Assembly: GCF_024166365.1 (NCBI RefSeq)
Contig: NC_064846.1
Location: 24,759,866-24,823,865 of the forward strand
Direction of reading: 5' to 3'
Length of the DNA stretch: 64,000 nt
Origin: Elephas maximus indicus
Lineage: Eukaryota > Chordata > Mammalia > Proboscidea > Elephantidae
Part shown: piece by piece, positions 1 to 12,117 of the stretch
How positions within the stretch are numbered: position 1 is the stretch's first letter
How the letters are laid out: every line of letters starts with the position of its first letter
Made by a program: the position numbers and the translations under genes
Notes under the pieces: model-generated
The model's database searches: none
What the model saw: the letters and a program-made list of their open reading frames with translations, nothing else
What the model was told of the DNA's origin: nothing

Positions 1-160
1 GAAGATCCTCAACCAGATAGATTGACACAATGGCTGCAACAATGGGGCTGAAACATAACAATGATTTTGAGGGTGGCGCAGCACCAGGCAGTGTTTCCTT
101 CTGTTGTGTATAGATTTGCTATGTGTCAAAACCGACTCGTTGGCACCTAACGACAACAAT
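1..160 (+). mobile_element. RTE LINE 3' end, cut by window edge
   Basis: The sequence matches the 3' ends of the RTE copies at 5400-5549 and 25620-25780 in this window: the 'ttgacacaatggctgcaac' block, the 'gtgtttccttctgttgtg' block and the 'ggcacctaacgacaacaa' tail. Only the terminal part is present. RTE copies are commonly truncated at the 5' end, but the true start may lie outside the window. Confidence 0.85.
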
Positions 161-460
161 CAGCTCCCCTACCTTCCCTAATCCGTAGCAATGTAGCAGT
201 ACCTGAGACTGGGCTGGCTTTCTCTGAACTCTGCTGGGCTCCTTTGCCTAGAGGCCTGCAGAGCTGGAGCTTATACAGACACCCACACACTCAATGCTAA
301 GTGATTTTATTATACAGAGACATCCCCTGTCCTTCTCTGGTTTCAACCTGTTTCCTAGAACTCCTCTTTGCTACCTATTTCATTTGTTACCAGGGAGCCA
401 TTCTTTGGAGCTTCCTCTGTATCTCACCAGTTGGAATCCTTTTTGGCTCTCAATCCAAAA

Positions 461-656
461 AAAAAAAAAACTGTTGCTGTGGAGTGGACTTTGACTCTTA
501 GCTACACTATAGGACAGGGCCCATAGGGTTTTCTTGGCTGTAATCTTTATGAAAGCAGACTGCCACATCTTTCTCCCTAGGAGCAGCTGGTGAATTCGAA
601 CTACTGACTTTTTGGTTAGCAACTGAGCACTTAACCACCGTGCCACCAGGGCTCCT
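461..656 (-). mobile_element. AfroSINE, long subtype, reverse orientation
   Basis: Read on the minus strand it starts GGAGCCCTGGTGGCACGGTGG and carries the tRNA-like box B region (about 590-602). It then has the extra block containing AGAAAGATGTGGCAG and AAGATTACAGCC that marks the long subtype, and ends in a run of T (A-run on the + strand, 458-470). Confidence 0.85.
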
Positions 657-1530
657 TTTCTAGGTCTCAGGGGTTTTCAATTCAGTTCTGATAAGTGAAT
701 CACTGTCTGATACCACCTTAAATTAAGATGCTACTTGTTGACTTTTGCAAGGTAAAAGGGAATATTCTTTCCAACCACAATTTTCTCCCCTTTCCCTTCC
801 CCCTTAGAATTAAATTCATGATTCCGGGGGTCTGTGTTACATGGGTGCTTCTTGGAGTTTTCATGCAGAAATTTCCCTTTCAATAGAAGGTGCCTTAAAG
901 CAACTAGCAACAGAGAAGAGCAATTTAAGAAAATGCTGTTAAAGTACAGAGGCTAAAGCAGATTGATTTCAGTTTCGAAGCTGCCCTCCGAAGTTGACCA
1001 CCAATATATCTGCCTGCCTAGGGACGCTTCAAGGGATTTAGCATTTTGTTTGGGCTTTTGTAGCAAGGATTCTGAGATCATTGCCTTAATAGAAGACACA
1101 TTCCCGGGGGAATGGCTACAAACTGCTTTAGCAAAAGAATTTCTACAAACTGTTTTCTGGAAGAGACAACATCGCTTTCAAAAAGAAGATTCTTTTTAAG
1201 CAGAAAAATTTGCAAATTTTTAAAACAGTTCTTATTTAAATGTTACCAGTTCCTCCAGGAGATTCAAAATGTAACGTGGGACAATTTGGGATCATAGAGA
1301 TGGAGATCTTTCTGGCTGCTAGGATTCCTGTGAGGGAGGTGATGGGGAGGTAGAATGGTTGCCTGATGGGATGGTGCGTTCTATATTATATGAGGAGTGG
1401 GGAGGGGTGGTCAGGCAGGTACCAGATGAGCAGGTGATTTGGGCCCTACGATCCTGCTCCAAGTAACCATTTCTACTGTTTGGTTTCTGTGTGTCTTTTT
1501 TTTTTTAGTTGTTTGTAGAACTATTGTTTT
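657..1530. other. no gene or clear repeat recognised
   Basis: Short ORFs exist but show no codon structure, family motif or repeat similarity that I recognise. A T-rich run lies at 1497-1507. Confidence 0.5.
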
Positions 1531-1733
1531 TGTTGTGTACCATCCAGTCCATTTCTACTCATAGTGACCCTATAGGACAGGGCAGAACTGCCTCCATAGG
1601 ATTTCCTAGGCTGTAATCTTTACAGGAGCAAATCATCATGTCTTTTCTCCTGAAAAGAGATTGGTGGATTCCAACCACTGACCTTTCAGTTAGTAGCCGA
1701 GTGCTTAACCATTTTGCCACCAGGGCTCCTGTT
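1531..1733 (-). mobile_element. AfroSINE, long subtype, reverse orientation
   Basis: It has the same order of blocks as the copy at 461-656. On the minus strand it runs from GGAGCCCTGGTGGCAAAATGG through the tRNA-like region and the 'tcttttctcc' spacer complement to the RTE-like tail. Confidence 0.85.
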
Positions 1734-1804
1734 TGTAGAATACAGGTCCACAATTCCTTGTCTGCAATTCCAGTACCCAGACAGCCTCCAAAACTGAGAG
1801 TCTT

Positions 1805-1906
1805 CATATAATTTATTGGGTGGAAAACTTGTTTTTATTGTAAAAATATATATAACACAGCATTTGCCAGGTCAACTTTTTTGCACATGTATAATTCAAT
1901 GACATC
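1805..1906 (-). mobile_element. old L1 3' fragment
   Basis: The AT-rich stretch (TTTTTATTGTAAAAATATATA, GCATTTGCCAGGTCAAC) closely resembles the 3' part of the next L1 (1925-2000) in the same antisense orientation. It is the sequence into which the 1923-6078 L1 was inserted. Confidence 0.5.
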
Positions 1907-1922
1907 AATCTAGGTGTCTTTT
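1907..1922. repeat. left 16-bp target-site duplication of L1
   Basis: AATCTAGGTGTCTTTT is repeated without mismatch at 6079-6094. The pair brackets the minus-strand L1, which itself contains the RTE at about 2400-5549. Confidence 0.8.
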
Positions 1923-4900
1923 TTATTGTTGCAAAAATATACATAACACATTTGCCAATTCAACTTTTTTCAGGTATATAATTTAGAGATATCAATTACA
2001 CTAATCATATTGTACAACCATCACTCATAATCATTGCCAAATGCCCCATCATCAAAAACAGAAACTCACTGCTTCCTAAACTATGACTCCCCCTTTCTCC
2101 TTTCTTCCTGCCTCTGGTAACCACGAATAAATTTTTGTCTCTCTACATTTGCCTATTCTTGTTATTTCATATAAGTAAAATCATATAATATTTGTCCTTT
2201 TGACTTATTTCACTCAGCATAATGTTTTCAAAATACATCCATGTAGTAGCATATACTAAGACTTTCTTTCTTTTTATGGCTGAGTAATATTCCCTTGCAT
2301 GTATGTATCACATTTTGTTTATCATTGACGGACATTTAGGTTTTTTCCACCTCCTAGTTATTATGTAAGACAAACTGACAGATCATGCATCCGTCACTTT
2401 GTCCTACTGTGGTAGCTTGCATATTGCTGTGATACTGGAAGCTATGCCATCAGTATTTTAAAAACCAGCAGGTCACCCAAGGTGGACATGTTTCAGGGGA
2501 GCTTCCAGACTAGAAGAAGGAAGTGGCAGTCTACTTCTTAAAAAACTAGCCAACGTTGTCTGACTTGCTGCCAGAAGATGAGCCGCTCAGGTTGGAAGGC
2601 ACTCAAAATACTACTGGGGAAGAGCTTCCTCCTCAAGGTAGAGTTGACCTTTATGATGTGGATGAAGTCAAGCTTTCAGGATCTTCATTTGCTGATGTGG
2701 CATGACTCAAACTGAGAAGAAACAGCTGCAAACATCCATTAGTAATAGGAACGTGGAATGTACGAAGTATGAATCTAGGAAAATTGGAAGTCAAAAATGA
2801 AATGGAACACATAAGGATAGATATCCTAGGCATTAGTGAGCTGAAATGGACTGGTATTGGTCATTTTGAATCAGAAAATAATATGGTCTACTATGCTGCG
2901 AATGACAAATTGAAGAGAAATGGTGTTGCATTCATTGTCAAAAAGAATATCTCAAGATCTACCCTGAAGTACAACACTGTCAGTGATAGGATAGTACCCA
3001 TACACCCTTAATGAAAACCAGTTGATACAACTATTATTCAAATTTACGCACCAACCACTAATGCCAAAGATTAGGAAATTGAAAATTTTTATGAACTTCT
3101 CCAGTCTGAAATTGATCAAACATGCAATCAAGATGCATTGATAATTACTGGTGATTGCAAGGCAAAAGTTGGAAGCAAAGGATAAGGATCTGAAGTTAGA
3201 AAATAATGCCTTGGTTATGGAAATGACGCTGGAGATAGCATGATAGAATTTTGCAAGAACAAAGATTTATTCATTGAAAATGCCTTTTTTCAACAACAAA
3301 AACGGCGACTATACACATGGACCTCATCAGATAGAAAGCACAGATATCAAATCGACTACATCTGTGGAAAGAGACAATGAAAAGCTCAATATCGTCAGTC
3401 AAAATAAGGACAGAGGCTACCCATGGAACAGACCATCGATTGATCATATGCAAGTTCAAGTTGAAGCTGAAGAAAATTAAAACAAGTCCATGAGAGCCAA
3501 AATATTACTTTGAATATACCCCACCTAAATTTGGAGACCATCTGAAGAATAGATTTGTTGCATTGAAAACTAATGACCAAACCTCAGATGAGTTGTGGGA
3601 TGATATCAAGGACATCATACATGAAGAAAGCGAGAGGTCTTTAAAAAGACAGGAAAGAAAGAAAGGACCAAAATGGATGTCAGAAGAGACTCTGAAAGTT
3701 GCTCTTGAATGTAGAGCAGCTAAAGCGAATGGAAGAAATGATGAAGTAAAAGAACTGAACAGAAGATTTCAAAGTGCAGCTCGAGAAGACAAAGTAAAGT
3801 ATTAGAATGAAATGTGCAAAGACCCGAAGTTAGAAAACCAAAATGGAAGGACACACTCGGCATTTCTCAAACTGAAAAAACTGAAGAAAAAAATTGAAGT
3901 CCCAAGCTGCAATATTGAATGACTGTATGGGCAAAATATTGAACGGTGCAGGAAGCATCAAAGGAAGATGGGAGGAATACACAAAGTAACTATACCAAAA
4001 AGAATTGATCACTGTTCAACCATTTCAGGAGATAGCATATGATCAAGAACTGATGGTGTTGCAGGAAGGAGTCCAAGCTGCATTGAAGGCATTGGCGAAA
4101 ACAAGGTTCTAGGAATTGACAGAATATCAGTTCAGATATTTCAACAAATAGATGCAGTGCTGGAGATGCTCACTCGTCTATGCAAAGAAATTTGGAAGAT
4201 AGCTACCTGGCCAACCGACTGGAAGTGATCCATATTTGTGACCATTCCTAAGAATATCCAAGAGAATGTGGAAATTATTGAACAATGTCATTAATATCAC
4301 ACAAAAGTAAAATTTTGCTGAAGGTCATTCAAAAATGGTTGCAGCAGTACATCAACAGGGAGCTGCCAGAAATTGAAGCCGAATTCAGAAGAGGATGTGG
4401 GACAAGGGATATCATTGCTGATGTCAGATGGATCTTGGCCAAAAGCAGAGAATACCAGGAAGATGATTACCTGTGTTTTATAGACTATTCAAATGCATTT
4501 CACTGTGTGGGTCGTAACAAATTATGGATAACATTGCAAAGAATGAGAATCCCAGAATACTTAACTGTGCTCATGACGAACCTGTACATAGACCAAGAGA
4601 CAGTCATTCGAACAGAACAAGGGGATACTGCATGGTTTTAACTCAGGAAAGGTGTACTTCAGGGCTGTATCCTTTCACCATACTTATCCAATCTGTATGC
4701 CAAGCAAATAATCTGAGAAGCTGGACTGTATGAAGAAGAACACGGCACCAAAATTGGAGGAAGACTCAATAACAACCTGCAATATGCAGATGACACAACC
4801 TTGCTTGTTGAAAGTGAAGAGGACTTGAAGCACTTACTGGTGAAGATCAAAGACTACAGCCTTCAGTATGAATTACACTTCAATATAAAGAAAACAAAAA

Positions 4901-6078
4901 TCCTGACAACTGGACCAGTAAGCAACATCATGATAAACAGAGAAAAGTTTGAAGTTGTCAAGGATTTCATTTTACTTGGTTCCATATTCAACGCACATGG
5001 AAGCAGCAGTCAAGAAATCAAATGATGATTGCATTGGGCAAATCTGCTGCAAAAGACCTCTTTAAAGTGCTGAAAAGCAAAAATGTCACTTTGAGGACAA
5101 AGCTGTGCCTGACCCAAGCCCTGATATTTTCAATTGCCTCATACATATTGAAATGCTGGACAATGAATAAGGACGACCTGAGAAAAATTGATGCCTTTGA
5201 ATTATGGTGTTGGTGAAGAATATTGAATTTAGCATGGACTTCCAGAAGAACAAATAAGTCTGTCTTGGAAGAAGTACAGCCAGAGTGCTCTTTTGAAATG
5301 AAGATGGAGAGACTTTGGACATGTTATCAGGAGGGATCAGTCCCTGGTGAAGGACGTCATGATTGGTAAGGTAGAGGGTCAGTGAAAAAGAGGAAGACCC
5401 TCGAGACGAATTGACACAGTGGCTGTAACAATGGGCTCAAACATAGCAACAGTTGTGTGGATGGTACAGGGCCAGGTAGTGTTTCCTTCTATTGTACATG
5501 GGGTCACTATGAGTCAGAATCAACTCGACGGCACCTAAGAACAATAACACTCATCCATTGATGAGTATTTAGGTTTTTTCCATTGTGGAAAGTTCTGCAA
5601 TGAACTTCTTTTGGGCATATATTTAGGATTGGCATTGCTGGGTCATATGGTAATTCTATATTTAACTTTTTGAGGAACTGCCCACCTGTTTTCCACAGGG
5701 CTGTACCATTTTACATTCCCACCGGCAATGGATGAGAATTTCAGTTTCTCCACATCTTGGCCAACATTTGTTATTTTCCTTTTTTTTTTTTTATCTCAGC
5801 CATCTTAGTGGGAGTAAAGTAGTATCTCCTTGGGGTCTGGATTTAATGGCTAATGATCTTGAGTATCGTTTCTTGTGCTTGTTGGCCATTTGCATATCTT
5901 CTTTAGTGAAATGTCTATCCAGGTCCTTCATCCATTTTTGGCAAGTTGTTCATCATTTTGTTAAGTTGTAGGAGTTCTTTATATATTCTGAGTATTAAGC
6001 CATTATCCAATATGTGGTTCACAAAAATGTTCTCCCATTTGGTATATTGTTAAAGCCCTTTGTTGAACTAAGCATTTT
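1923..6078 (-). mobile_element. L1 LINE 3' portion, split by an RTE
   Basis: The antisense of mammalian L1 3' UTR and the end of ORF2 is recognisable at 1923-2365 (for example TGGCTGAGTAATATTCCCTTG). It resumes at about 5550-6078 with GGTCATATGGTAATTCTAT, the ACCATTTTACATTCCCACC block and the TTGGCCATTTGCATATCTTC block. The element is 5' truncated. A perfect 16-bp duplication flanks it. About 30 bp of L1 sequence around 'atttaggttttttcca' occurs on both sides of the RTE (2333-2348 and near 5570-5586). This may be the RTE's own target duplication. Confidence 0.8.
2400..5549 (+). mobile_element. near full-length RTE (BovB-like) LINE, dead
   Basis: RTE elements encode one protein with an apurinic-type endonuclease and a reverse transcriptase, used for target-primed insertion. 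A 5' leader (about 2400-2750) is present. The endonuclease start follows, with WNVRSMN near 2752 and ILGISELKWTG at 2824-2856. A phosphatase-fold stretch IYAPTTNA-like lies near 3040, then reverse transcriptase. RT fragments include RRGCGTRDIIADVRWI (about 4390) and the catalytic strand CFIDYSNAFHCV (about 4470-4507; the usual AFD is AFH here). The YADDTT active-site box lies near 4785-4800. The 3' end has the typical CACCTAAGAACAATAAC tail. Many in-frame stops and frameshifts break the ORF, so it is not active. It sits inside an L1. The 5' boundary is uncertain by about 40 bp. Confidence 0.88.
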
Positions 6079-6094
6079 AATCTAGGTGTCTTTT
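6079..6094. repeat. right 16-bp target-site duplication of L1
   Basis: It is identical to 1907-1922 and marks the 5'-truncated end of the L1. Confidence 0.8.
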
Positions 6095-8480
6095 AAAAGC
6101 TCACAATCCCTTATTTGATTTTACATGAATTCAAAAGGAGTGGTCTTTTGATTTCATTGAAACTGGGAAAAGTATTTAGAGGAGGTGGAACCGGAAGTGC
6201 TGGGATAAAATCTACTTCAGGGTCTGGTTTGCTGATTTGCTGAATCAGAATAAACTGGAGGGCTCTTGTTAAGAGACAGATTCCTAAGCCTTACTGCTCC
6301 ACTGTATCCCTGTAACTCAGAAGGAATCTAGAAGTTCCACCTTGAAATTCTTGTATTCCCTGGAAATTTGGGCTTTAGAGATTGACAGAATACCTGGGAC
6401 ATGACAGGGGCCACAGATGCTCTTTGGCTGTCCCGGAGATGGGGGTGGAGCTACTACATCCCTCAGTAGGGGTGGAGCCTGGCCATGAGCAGGAAGCTGT
6501 GGACAGAAAGAAGATGGCATGGAGGTTGGTAAGCATTCATTCCTCAAGTGAAGGTGCATTCATCCATGATGTAGAAAAAGGCTTGTAAATTCTGGAGAGT
6601 GTTCTCAGTATCTAGTCCCCCGAAATATTGGGGCAATGGCCCAAAACTTACACCTGCAAGGCAGAGATCTTGGTAAAACCTACATACAGGATGGGCTGCC
6701 AAAGTTGCCTCTATCTAAATCACAGAAGACCTGATCTACTCTGGACAGTTTGGTCTCAGTACTTGCTGGCACATCTCTGACATTGAGGGCTGTGGTTGCT
6801 CTAATTCTTAGTGGAGGACAGCCTTGACTGGGGGCTGCCAGACCTGGACCTGGACCCACCTACTACTTTTTTTTAGCTTTGAATGCTCATAGTGCAAGGT
6901 GCTTAACCCAGCCACATTTGGATGGATGTGTCTGGAGCTAAGAAGACCTCTATGCCACCCTGGTGAACTTGGACAATTACCTTATAGAATTATTTCATTA
7001 AAAGAGGAGGCTACCATGCTGCTGCTGGAGTTTATTGTGTCCTTTTGTCTTGGTCAGAATTCCCCTGGGACTTTTCTTCCTCACCTTCTCATGGCTCTCA
7101 CTCAGCAACAGTGAGATTTTGAGCTCTCGTAGGAATCTTTTAATGGCATGAGTCAGTAAGGAGAGAGTTAATCCCACCCACCACAGTATATAACTATTGT
7201 TTTATATGCTTCCTGCAGGCTTGGGGCTCTCACCTCCTGCTGTTGTTGGTTTTATTATTGTCTCAGTTAGCCAGTATGCAAAGCACTCACTCCCACCCCC
7301 ACCGCAGATACACGTCACTGTCCCTAGCCCGGGGCCTCTCACGAAGCCGATGTTCAGCTGTTGAATAATTTCATGACTTCAGCGCTGCAGTGGCCTCTTC
7401 CAAAGGCCACATTTTCATTTTCTCAGAAAAACAAACTGCAATTTAGGTATGTTATCACTAGGTGGAACTAGTCCGTTAAAGTAACTTGAGTCCCTGTCCA
7501 AAAGTTTAAGCTCTGGATACGTTGCAGATAAATAAGTGCATTGTTCAGACTTTTTCTAGAATCATAAATAAATCTCTTCTTAAAACCGTTGAATTCCAAT
7601 TTAGAGAGCAGAAGAGATAATTCTTTTAAATGCAATAGACGCCCCAGGTAGAGTCTGTTACATTTTCTTATTGATCTCTTCCTTTCCCTTCAACAGCTCA
7701 ACAGAAATCTTAAAAGTCAAAGTCTCTTCCCACAGGTACTTTTCATTCAGCCTTGCAGCTGCTTTGACGTCAAAGCCCCCAGATGTTTATCTCTCAAATG
7801 CTAGCAAAGAGCAAGCTGCAGGTCTCAGCCACAGGCTATCTATTCACCCTGCCTGGACTGTTTGAGCTAATTATAGGGAACAACCTCTTTGCCCACTAAG
7901 GAAGAGAAATCAGCTTCACAGAGGTGTGATGGTGCTGAGAGTGTACAAGCCCCCCATTCCACACCGCCCCCTCTCTTACTCTGTTTTCCTCAAATCAGAA
8001 AAGATACTTTCTTGACACCTTCTAGATTCCCTCCTCCCATCAGCTCTCTGAACCCGCTGGGGGCTGCTGGCTTAATTTCCACAATAGCAGCAGTTAATTA
8101 GTATCCCAGGGTAACTGACTTCCCTTAGCAACAGACGTTAACAATGGCTTCAGCTCACAAATTACCTAACTACAGTTTTCTTCCACTGAACAAAACATAT
8201 TCAAAAATACTCAAACACAGATTTTGAACAGAAGATTAATCTGATGTCCACTCATCAACAAATACTTATTAAGCCCCTACTGTTTGCAAGTCACAGTACT
8301 AGCCACTGGGTATAGACAGTTGAATCACAGTGGTGGTCCTTTCTCTCCTTTTGGGAACCCAAAATGGAATTGGAAGGAGAAGATATGAATTCAAATGAGT
8401 CCATTACAAGATAGTATCGAATGCATGGCTTGATTTGAAGACCTGGACAGTGTCTAAGGAGGGTGAAGGTCTTTGGGGCT
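6095..8480. other. no gene seen; possible conserved non-coding sequence
   Basis: No ORF here shows family motifs. At 6210-6290 there is weak similarity to the hAT-Charlie 'cagaatcacctgg' family. The stretch 7250-8110 is repeat-poor, moderately GC-balanced and contains AATTA-type motifs (for example CAGTTAATTAGTATCCC at 8091-8107). That would suit an old regulatory element, but this cannot be shown from one genome. Confidence 0.35.
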
Positions 8481-8489
8481 GAGTGAGGT

Positions 8490-8640
8490 GGGTCTTGAAC
8501 TTAAAAGCCCAACCATGGGGCCTAACAGACCTGAGTTCAAACCTTAACTTAGCCACTAGCTGTGTGATCTCAGGCAAGTTACTTAAACCTGCTGAACTTT
8601 GGTTTCCTTTGCTCAAAACTGAGAAGACTAAAGCTTACTT
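8490..8640 (+). mobile_element. MIR SINE fragment
   Basis: The MIR core is recognisable: GACCTGAGTTCAAACCTTA, AGCCACTAGCTGTGTGATCT and CAGGCAAGTTACTTAAACC. Confidence 0.75.
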
Positions 8641-8659
8641 CTTAGCTAGATGAAAAGGA

Positions 8660-8878
8660 AACAAACAAACAAAAAAAAAACCAAACCAGCCGACATAAAG
8701 TTAATTCCAACTCTTCGCAACCCCATGTGTCAGAGTAGAACGGCAACCCATAGGGTTTTCAAGGCTGTGACCTTTCGGAAGCAGAGGCTTCTCTGGGTGG
8801 CTTTGAACTTGAACTCACTAGCCTGTTGTTTAGTAATCAAGAGCTTAACTGCTTATGCCTCCCAGGGTATCCAGATGA
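8660..8878 (-). mobile_element. AfroSINE, reverse orientation, diverged
   Basis: The A-rich/CAAA tail complement at 8660-8690 is followed by the RTE-like tail and a central 'cccatagggttttcaaggc' block. A degraded tRNA-like head ends near 8878. It is more diverged than the copies at 9308 or 14639. Confidence 0.75.
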
Positions 8879-9293
8879 AGAGGAAGGGGATGGAATTTCC
8901 ATTTGGAAAAAAGTGTGTCAGAGGGAAACTCTGGCAGGCTGTGAGGGGAAGGCAGGGAAATTTAGTCAGCTTACAATGAGAGTTTGGGAGTAGGGGGAGA
9001 TTGGATTGGAAAGAGAGCTGAGATTTTGTGACGAGGACTCTCAGTTAAAATGTCAGAGCTGGAAGGGACCTTTAGAAACAATCTGATGGTCCAAGTTCTC
9101 CATTTAATTGATGATATGACCTTCCTTTCATTGGCCCAAAGTCTCCTAATATGACTCTTTTAATTGTGATGTTGAGTTTTATTTTCAAATTAAATGAAAA
9201 AGTTAACATTTACCTTCTCCACCTGAGTCATGGTTTTAAACTTCTGTCAGCAGAGCTTTGGTATACATCTAGCTATTGGTATGAGGACAACTA

Positions 9294-9307
9294 TACCCTT
9301 ATCAGAA
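9294..9307. repeat. left target-site duplication of SINE
   Basis: TACCCTTATCAGAA is repeated perfectly at 9470-9483. Confidence 0.85.
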
Positions 9308-9469
9308 ACCCTGGTGGTGTAGTGGTTAAGAAGTACAGCTGCTAACCAAAAGGTCAGCAGCTCGAATCCACCAGGGCTCCTTGGAAACCCTGTGGGGCAG
9401 TTCTACTCTGTCCTATGGGGTTCCTATGAGCCGGAATTGACTTGAGGGCAACAGGTTTTTTTTTTTTTC
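9308..9469 (+). mobile_element. AfroSINE, short subtype, with 14-bp TSD
   Basis: The head ACCCTGGTGGTGTAGTGG is followed by a tRNA-like region with GCTGCTAACCAAAAGGTC and box B. The short linker CCAGGGCTCCTTGGAAACC, the GGCAGTTCTACTCTGTCC block, the tail and a T-run follow. The 14-bp target duplication is perfect, which indicates a fairly young insertion. Confidence 0.93.
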
Positions 9470-9483
9470 TACCCTTATCAGAA
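9470..9483. repeat. right target-site duplication of SINE
   Basis: It is identical to 9294-9307. Confidence 0.85.
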
Positions 9484-9824
9484 GCACTAGCAGATAAAAA
9501 GTCCTTGGCTGGGTCTGGAACATGAGACTGACTGGAGAAAAGGGGGTGCAGAAGAGATGATGAAAGAACAGTTGCTGCTCCTTCAGTTTCTTGAGACATC
9601 CCAGGTTTGGATGCTACTACCCAAAATCACCCTCACCTTCTCTCTAAAACAAGGAGAACGTCTGGTTACTCTTTTTATCATGGTATTATTATCACTGTAA
9701 ATGATAATAATAATCTCTGAATTTGCATTTACATAGTACTTCTTGTTTTTTTCCAAGAATACTCAAGTCTGTACTCTCATTTTCTTTTCACACCAGACCT
9801 GGAGATATTTGAGGCATTCCCCTC

Positions 9825-9935
9825 CCACCCAGTTGTACAGATGAAGAAATTGAGGCCCAGCAAGTTGAAATGACTTGTTCCAAGACACACAGAAGGTTAA
9901 ATGACCAGAATCCAGGTCTTCTAACTTCTAACTAA
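9825..9935 (-). mobile_element. MIR SINE fragment
   Basis: Antisense MIR wording is present: ACAGATGAAGAAATTGAGGC, then CAAGACACACAGAAGG. Confidence 0.65.
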
Positions 9936-10442
9936 GGGTCACTATCTCTATTTGAGAGTAGAGCCTATGTAGGTGAAAGTGATAAGGGATATTCTGTGAG
10001 ACATTCAAATTCCTTTCTCTGAGAAGCCTTGTCCCTCATCACCCTTCCCTGAATGTCTCTTGAATATCACACATGCTTACCAGCAGCCTTCCTACTCCTA
10101 CAGATCGTGAGCACTTATCCAAAAAGCCCAGGGCCAGCCATGATGCTTGGGCTCTTTTTCCACATCTAACTACTCCACAAAAAAAAAAAAAATTTTTTTT
10201 TTTTTACAAGTCCTTGACAAATGTCCAATGAGAAAAAAAAATAGCAGAAACCAAATACCCTCCATCTATAATTTGCTGTGGCCAAACATCAGCTCATTTC
10301 AGAGGGTGGATCATAGACCAGTCATGAGGATCAACCTCCCAAGTCTAGCTGTTTTCCCCCCATAGATAGTTAAGAGGATCTTATTCTTTGCAAAACAAAA
10401 GGCAAATGTAATCATTGCAATTCAGTAAATTTCCAGAAGGAA

Positions 10443-10641
10443 CCCTTACTGTGTGCCATCAAGTCATTTTCTACTCATAGCAACCCTATCTGACAAACAG
10501 AACTTCCTCATAATATTTCCTAGCCTATAATCTTTACAGGAGCAGATTCTCAGGTCTTTTCTCCCACAGAGCCACTGATGGATTTGAACCGCCAACCTTT
10601 CAATAAGCAGCCGAGTGCTTAACCATTGCACCACTGGGGAT
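10443..10641 (-). mobile_element. AfroSINE, long subtype, reverse orientation
   Basis: It is the complement of the SINE head (GTGCACCACTGGGG end), the tRNA-like boxes at 10570-10630, the long-subtype block and the RTE-like tail. It is diverged. Confidence 0.8.
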
Positions 10642-10814
10642 ACTAACATTAGATCAACATTATATTTATGTAGTTACCCACCGCATATTCAGGGGAAAAG
10701 AGAATTCATCAGTATTTAAAGAAAATTCAAATGTCAAACAAAAATTTACTCTCTAGAAGAGCATCCAGGAAAACCACTTTTCAAACACATACTTTTCAGT
10801 ATCTAAGCATCTAT

Positions 10815-11035
10815 GAATGAGTTGACATTTACCGAGTACCTACAAAGTGCCAGGTACTTTACCTGTGTATCTCATTTAACTCTTACAACAGCCCTGTAGA
10901 GATTATTATAGATGAGGAAACTGGGAATCAAAGAGGTTGAGCCATTTACCATGTATTTACAGCACAGAGCTACTAAAAGGCAGATCTGGAATTTTAATCC
11001 AAGTCTTCTAACTCCAGAGACAGTGTTTTCACTAA
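10815..11035 (-). mobile_element. MIR SINE
   Basis: GTGCCAGGTACTTTACCTG, TCTCATTTAACTCTTACAAC and TAGATGAGGAAACTGGGA are antisense MIR. Confidence 0.75.
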
Positions 11036-11687
11036 CATACCACAGCAACAGTACAAAAGCTTGTTTGAAAATTAAAGTTAATTGTTAGGAAAGAACTAGG
11101 TAAGCAAATATTCATGAATTAGAGAACATCCCAATTTCAGATCCATATCATTTGGCCACTTAAAAAATAAAAGACTTAATAAATCACAAAGAATCCCACT
11201 TAAACTTACTATCTAAAGTGATTAATAAGAATGGTATTTCCCTACCAACTCCAAATGATAAAATTAATTTGGGAACTTTCCCAATGATTTAAACCAGAAA
11301 CACTAATCTTAGGAGAAAGCCTATATATCAACTCTTCATAGTGTGAAGACTTCAAAGGTATACATGGCACAAATACAACAAAATCTTAATTTTCAATTTC
11401 TATTAAACTGAGTTTTCTTTTAAGGCACAGCCAGAAAGCCAAAGAATACCTTTAAGTCCATGAGCCTATTGCATTTTATTTGAGAAGTTTCATTTTTCAA
11501 GCCAAAAACCCAGAAGACAAAACAAGCTCATTTAATTCACACCCACCCCAGAATTGTAATTGCCCTGCTCCAGCCAATGTCTAAGTGCCTGTATTAAGGG
11601 CTTCCCACCGACCAGCCTGTGTTAATTCATCAATCCATACAACTTACTTTTTTACTTTTAAGCTACTGCTCATTTTCTTCTTGGTTA

Positions 11688-11870
11688 GGATTTGCAGATA
11701 AAACAGAGGACACAATTAAATTTGAATTTCAAATAAACAGCAATTTTTCGTATAAGTATGTCCCATGCAATAATAGGGACATACTTATACTTTTAAAAAA
11801 ACTTTATGTAAAATTCAAATTTAACCAGATATTCTGCATTTTTATTTGCTAAATCTGGCAATCCTACTCT
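11688..11870. mobile_element. fold-back (palindromic) MITE-like repeat
   Basis: The two arms are near inverted copies. ATTAAATTTGAATTTCAAAT on the left pairs with GTAAAATTCAAATTTAACC on the right, and the centre is GTATAAGTATGTCCC...GGGACATACTTATAC. The outer ends GGATTTGCAGATAAA and TTTGCTAAATCTGGCAATCC also pair. This is the shape of a non-autonomous DNA transposon. I recognise the family as widespread in mammals but cannot name it with confidence. Confidence 0.7.
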
Positions 11871-12073
11871 TGGTACATTATAGGTATCCCCAGGATTTTA
11901 CCTCTAAATTATTATATTTTAAAAATTGTATTGTTTTTATGTTTTTTGTGGTGTGTGTATGTCTCAAAATAGAAGTTCTGGGTTGTCCTCCCACTCTTAA
12001 GACAAGAGCTATGAATCACTCCGGTTAAATCATTTTGGTTAGCAATATGTCCTCTAAATACGTATATAAAAAA

Positions 12074-12077
<4 letters not shown>

Positions 12078-12114
<37 letters not shown>
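12078..12114. repeat. (TA)n microsatellite
   Basis: An uninterrupted run of alternating A and T of about 37 bp is present. It is likely length-polymorphic. Confidence 0.95.
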
Positions 12115-12117
<3 letters not shown>

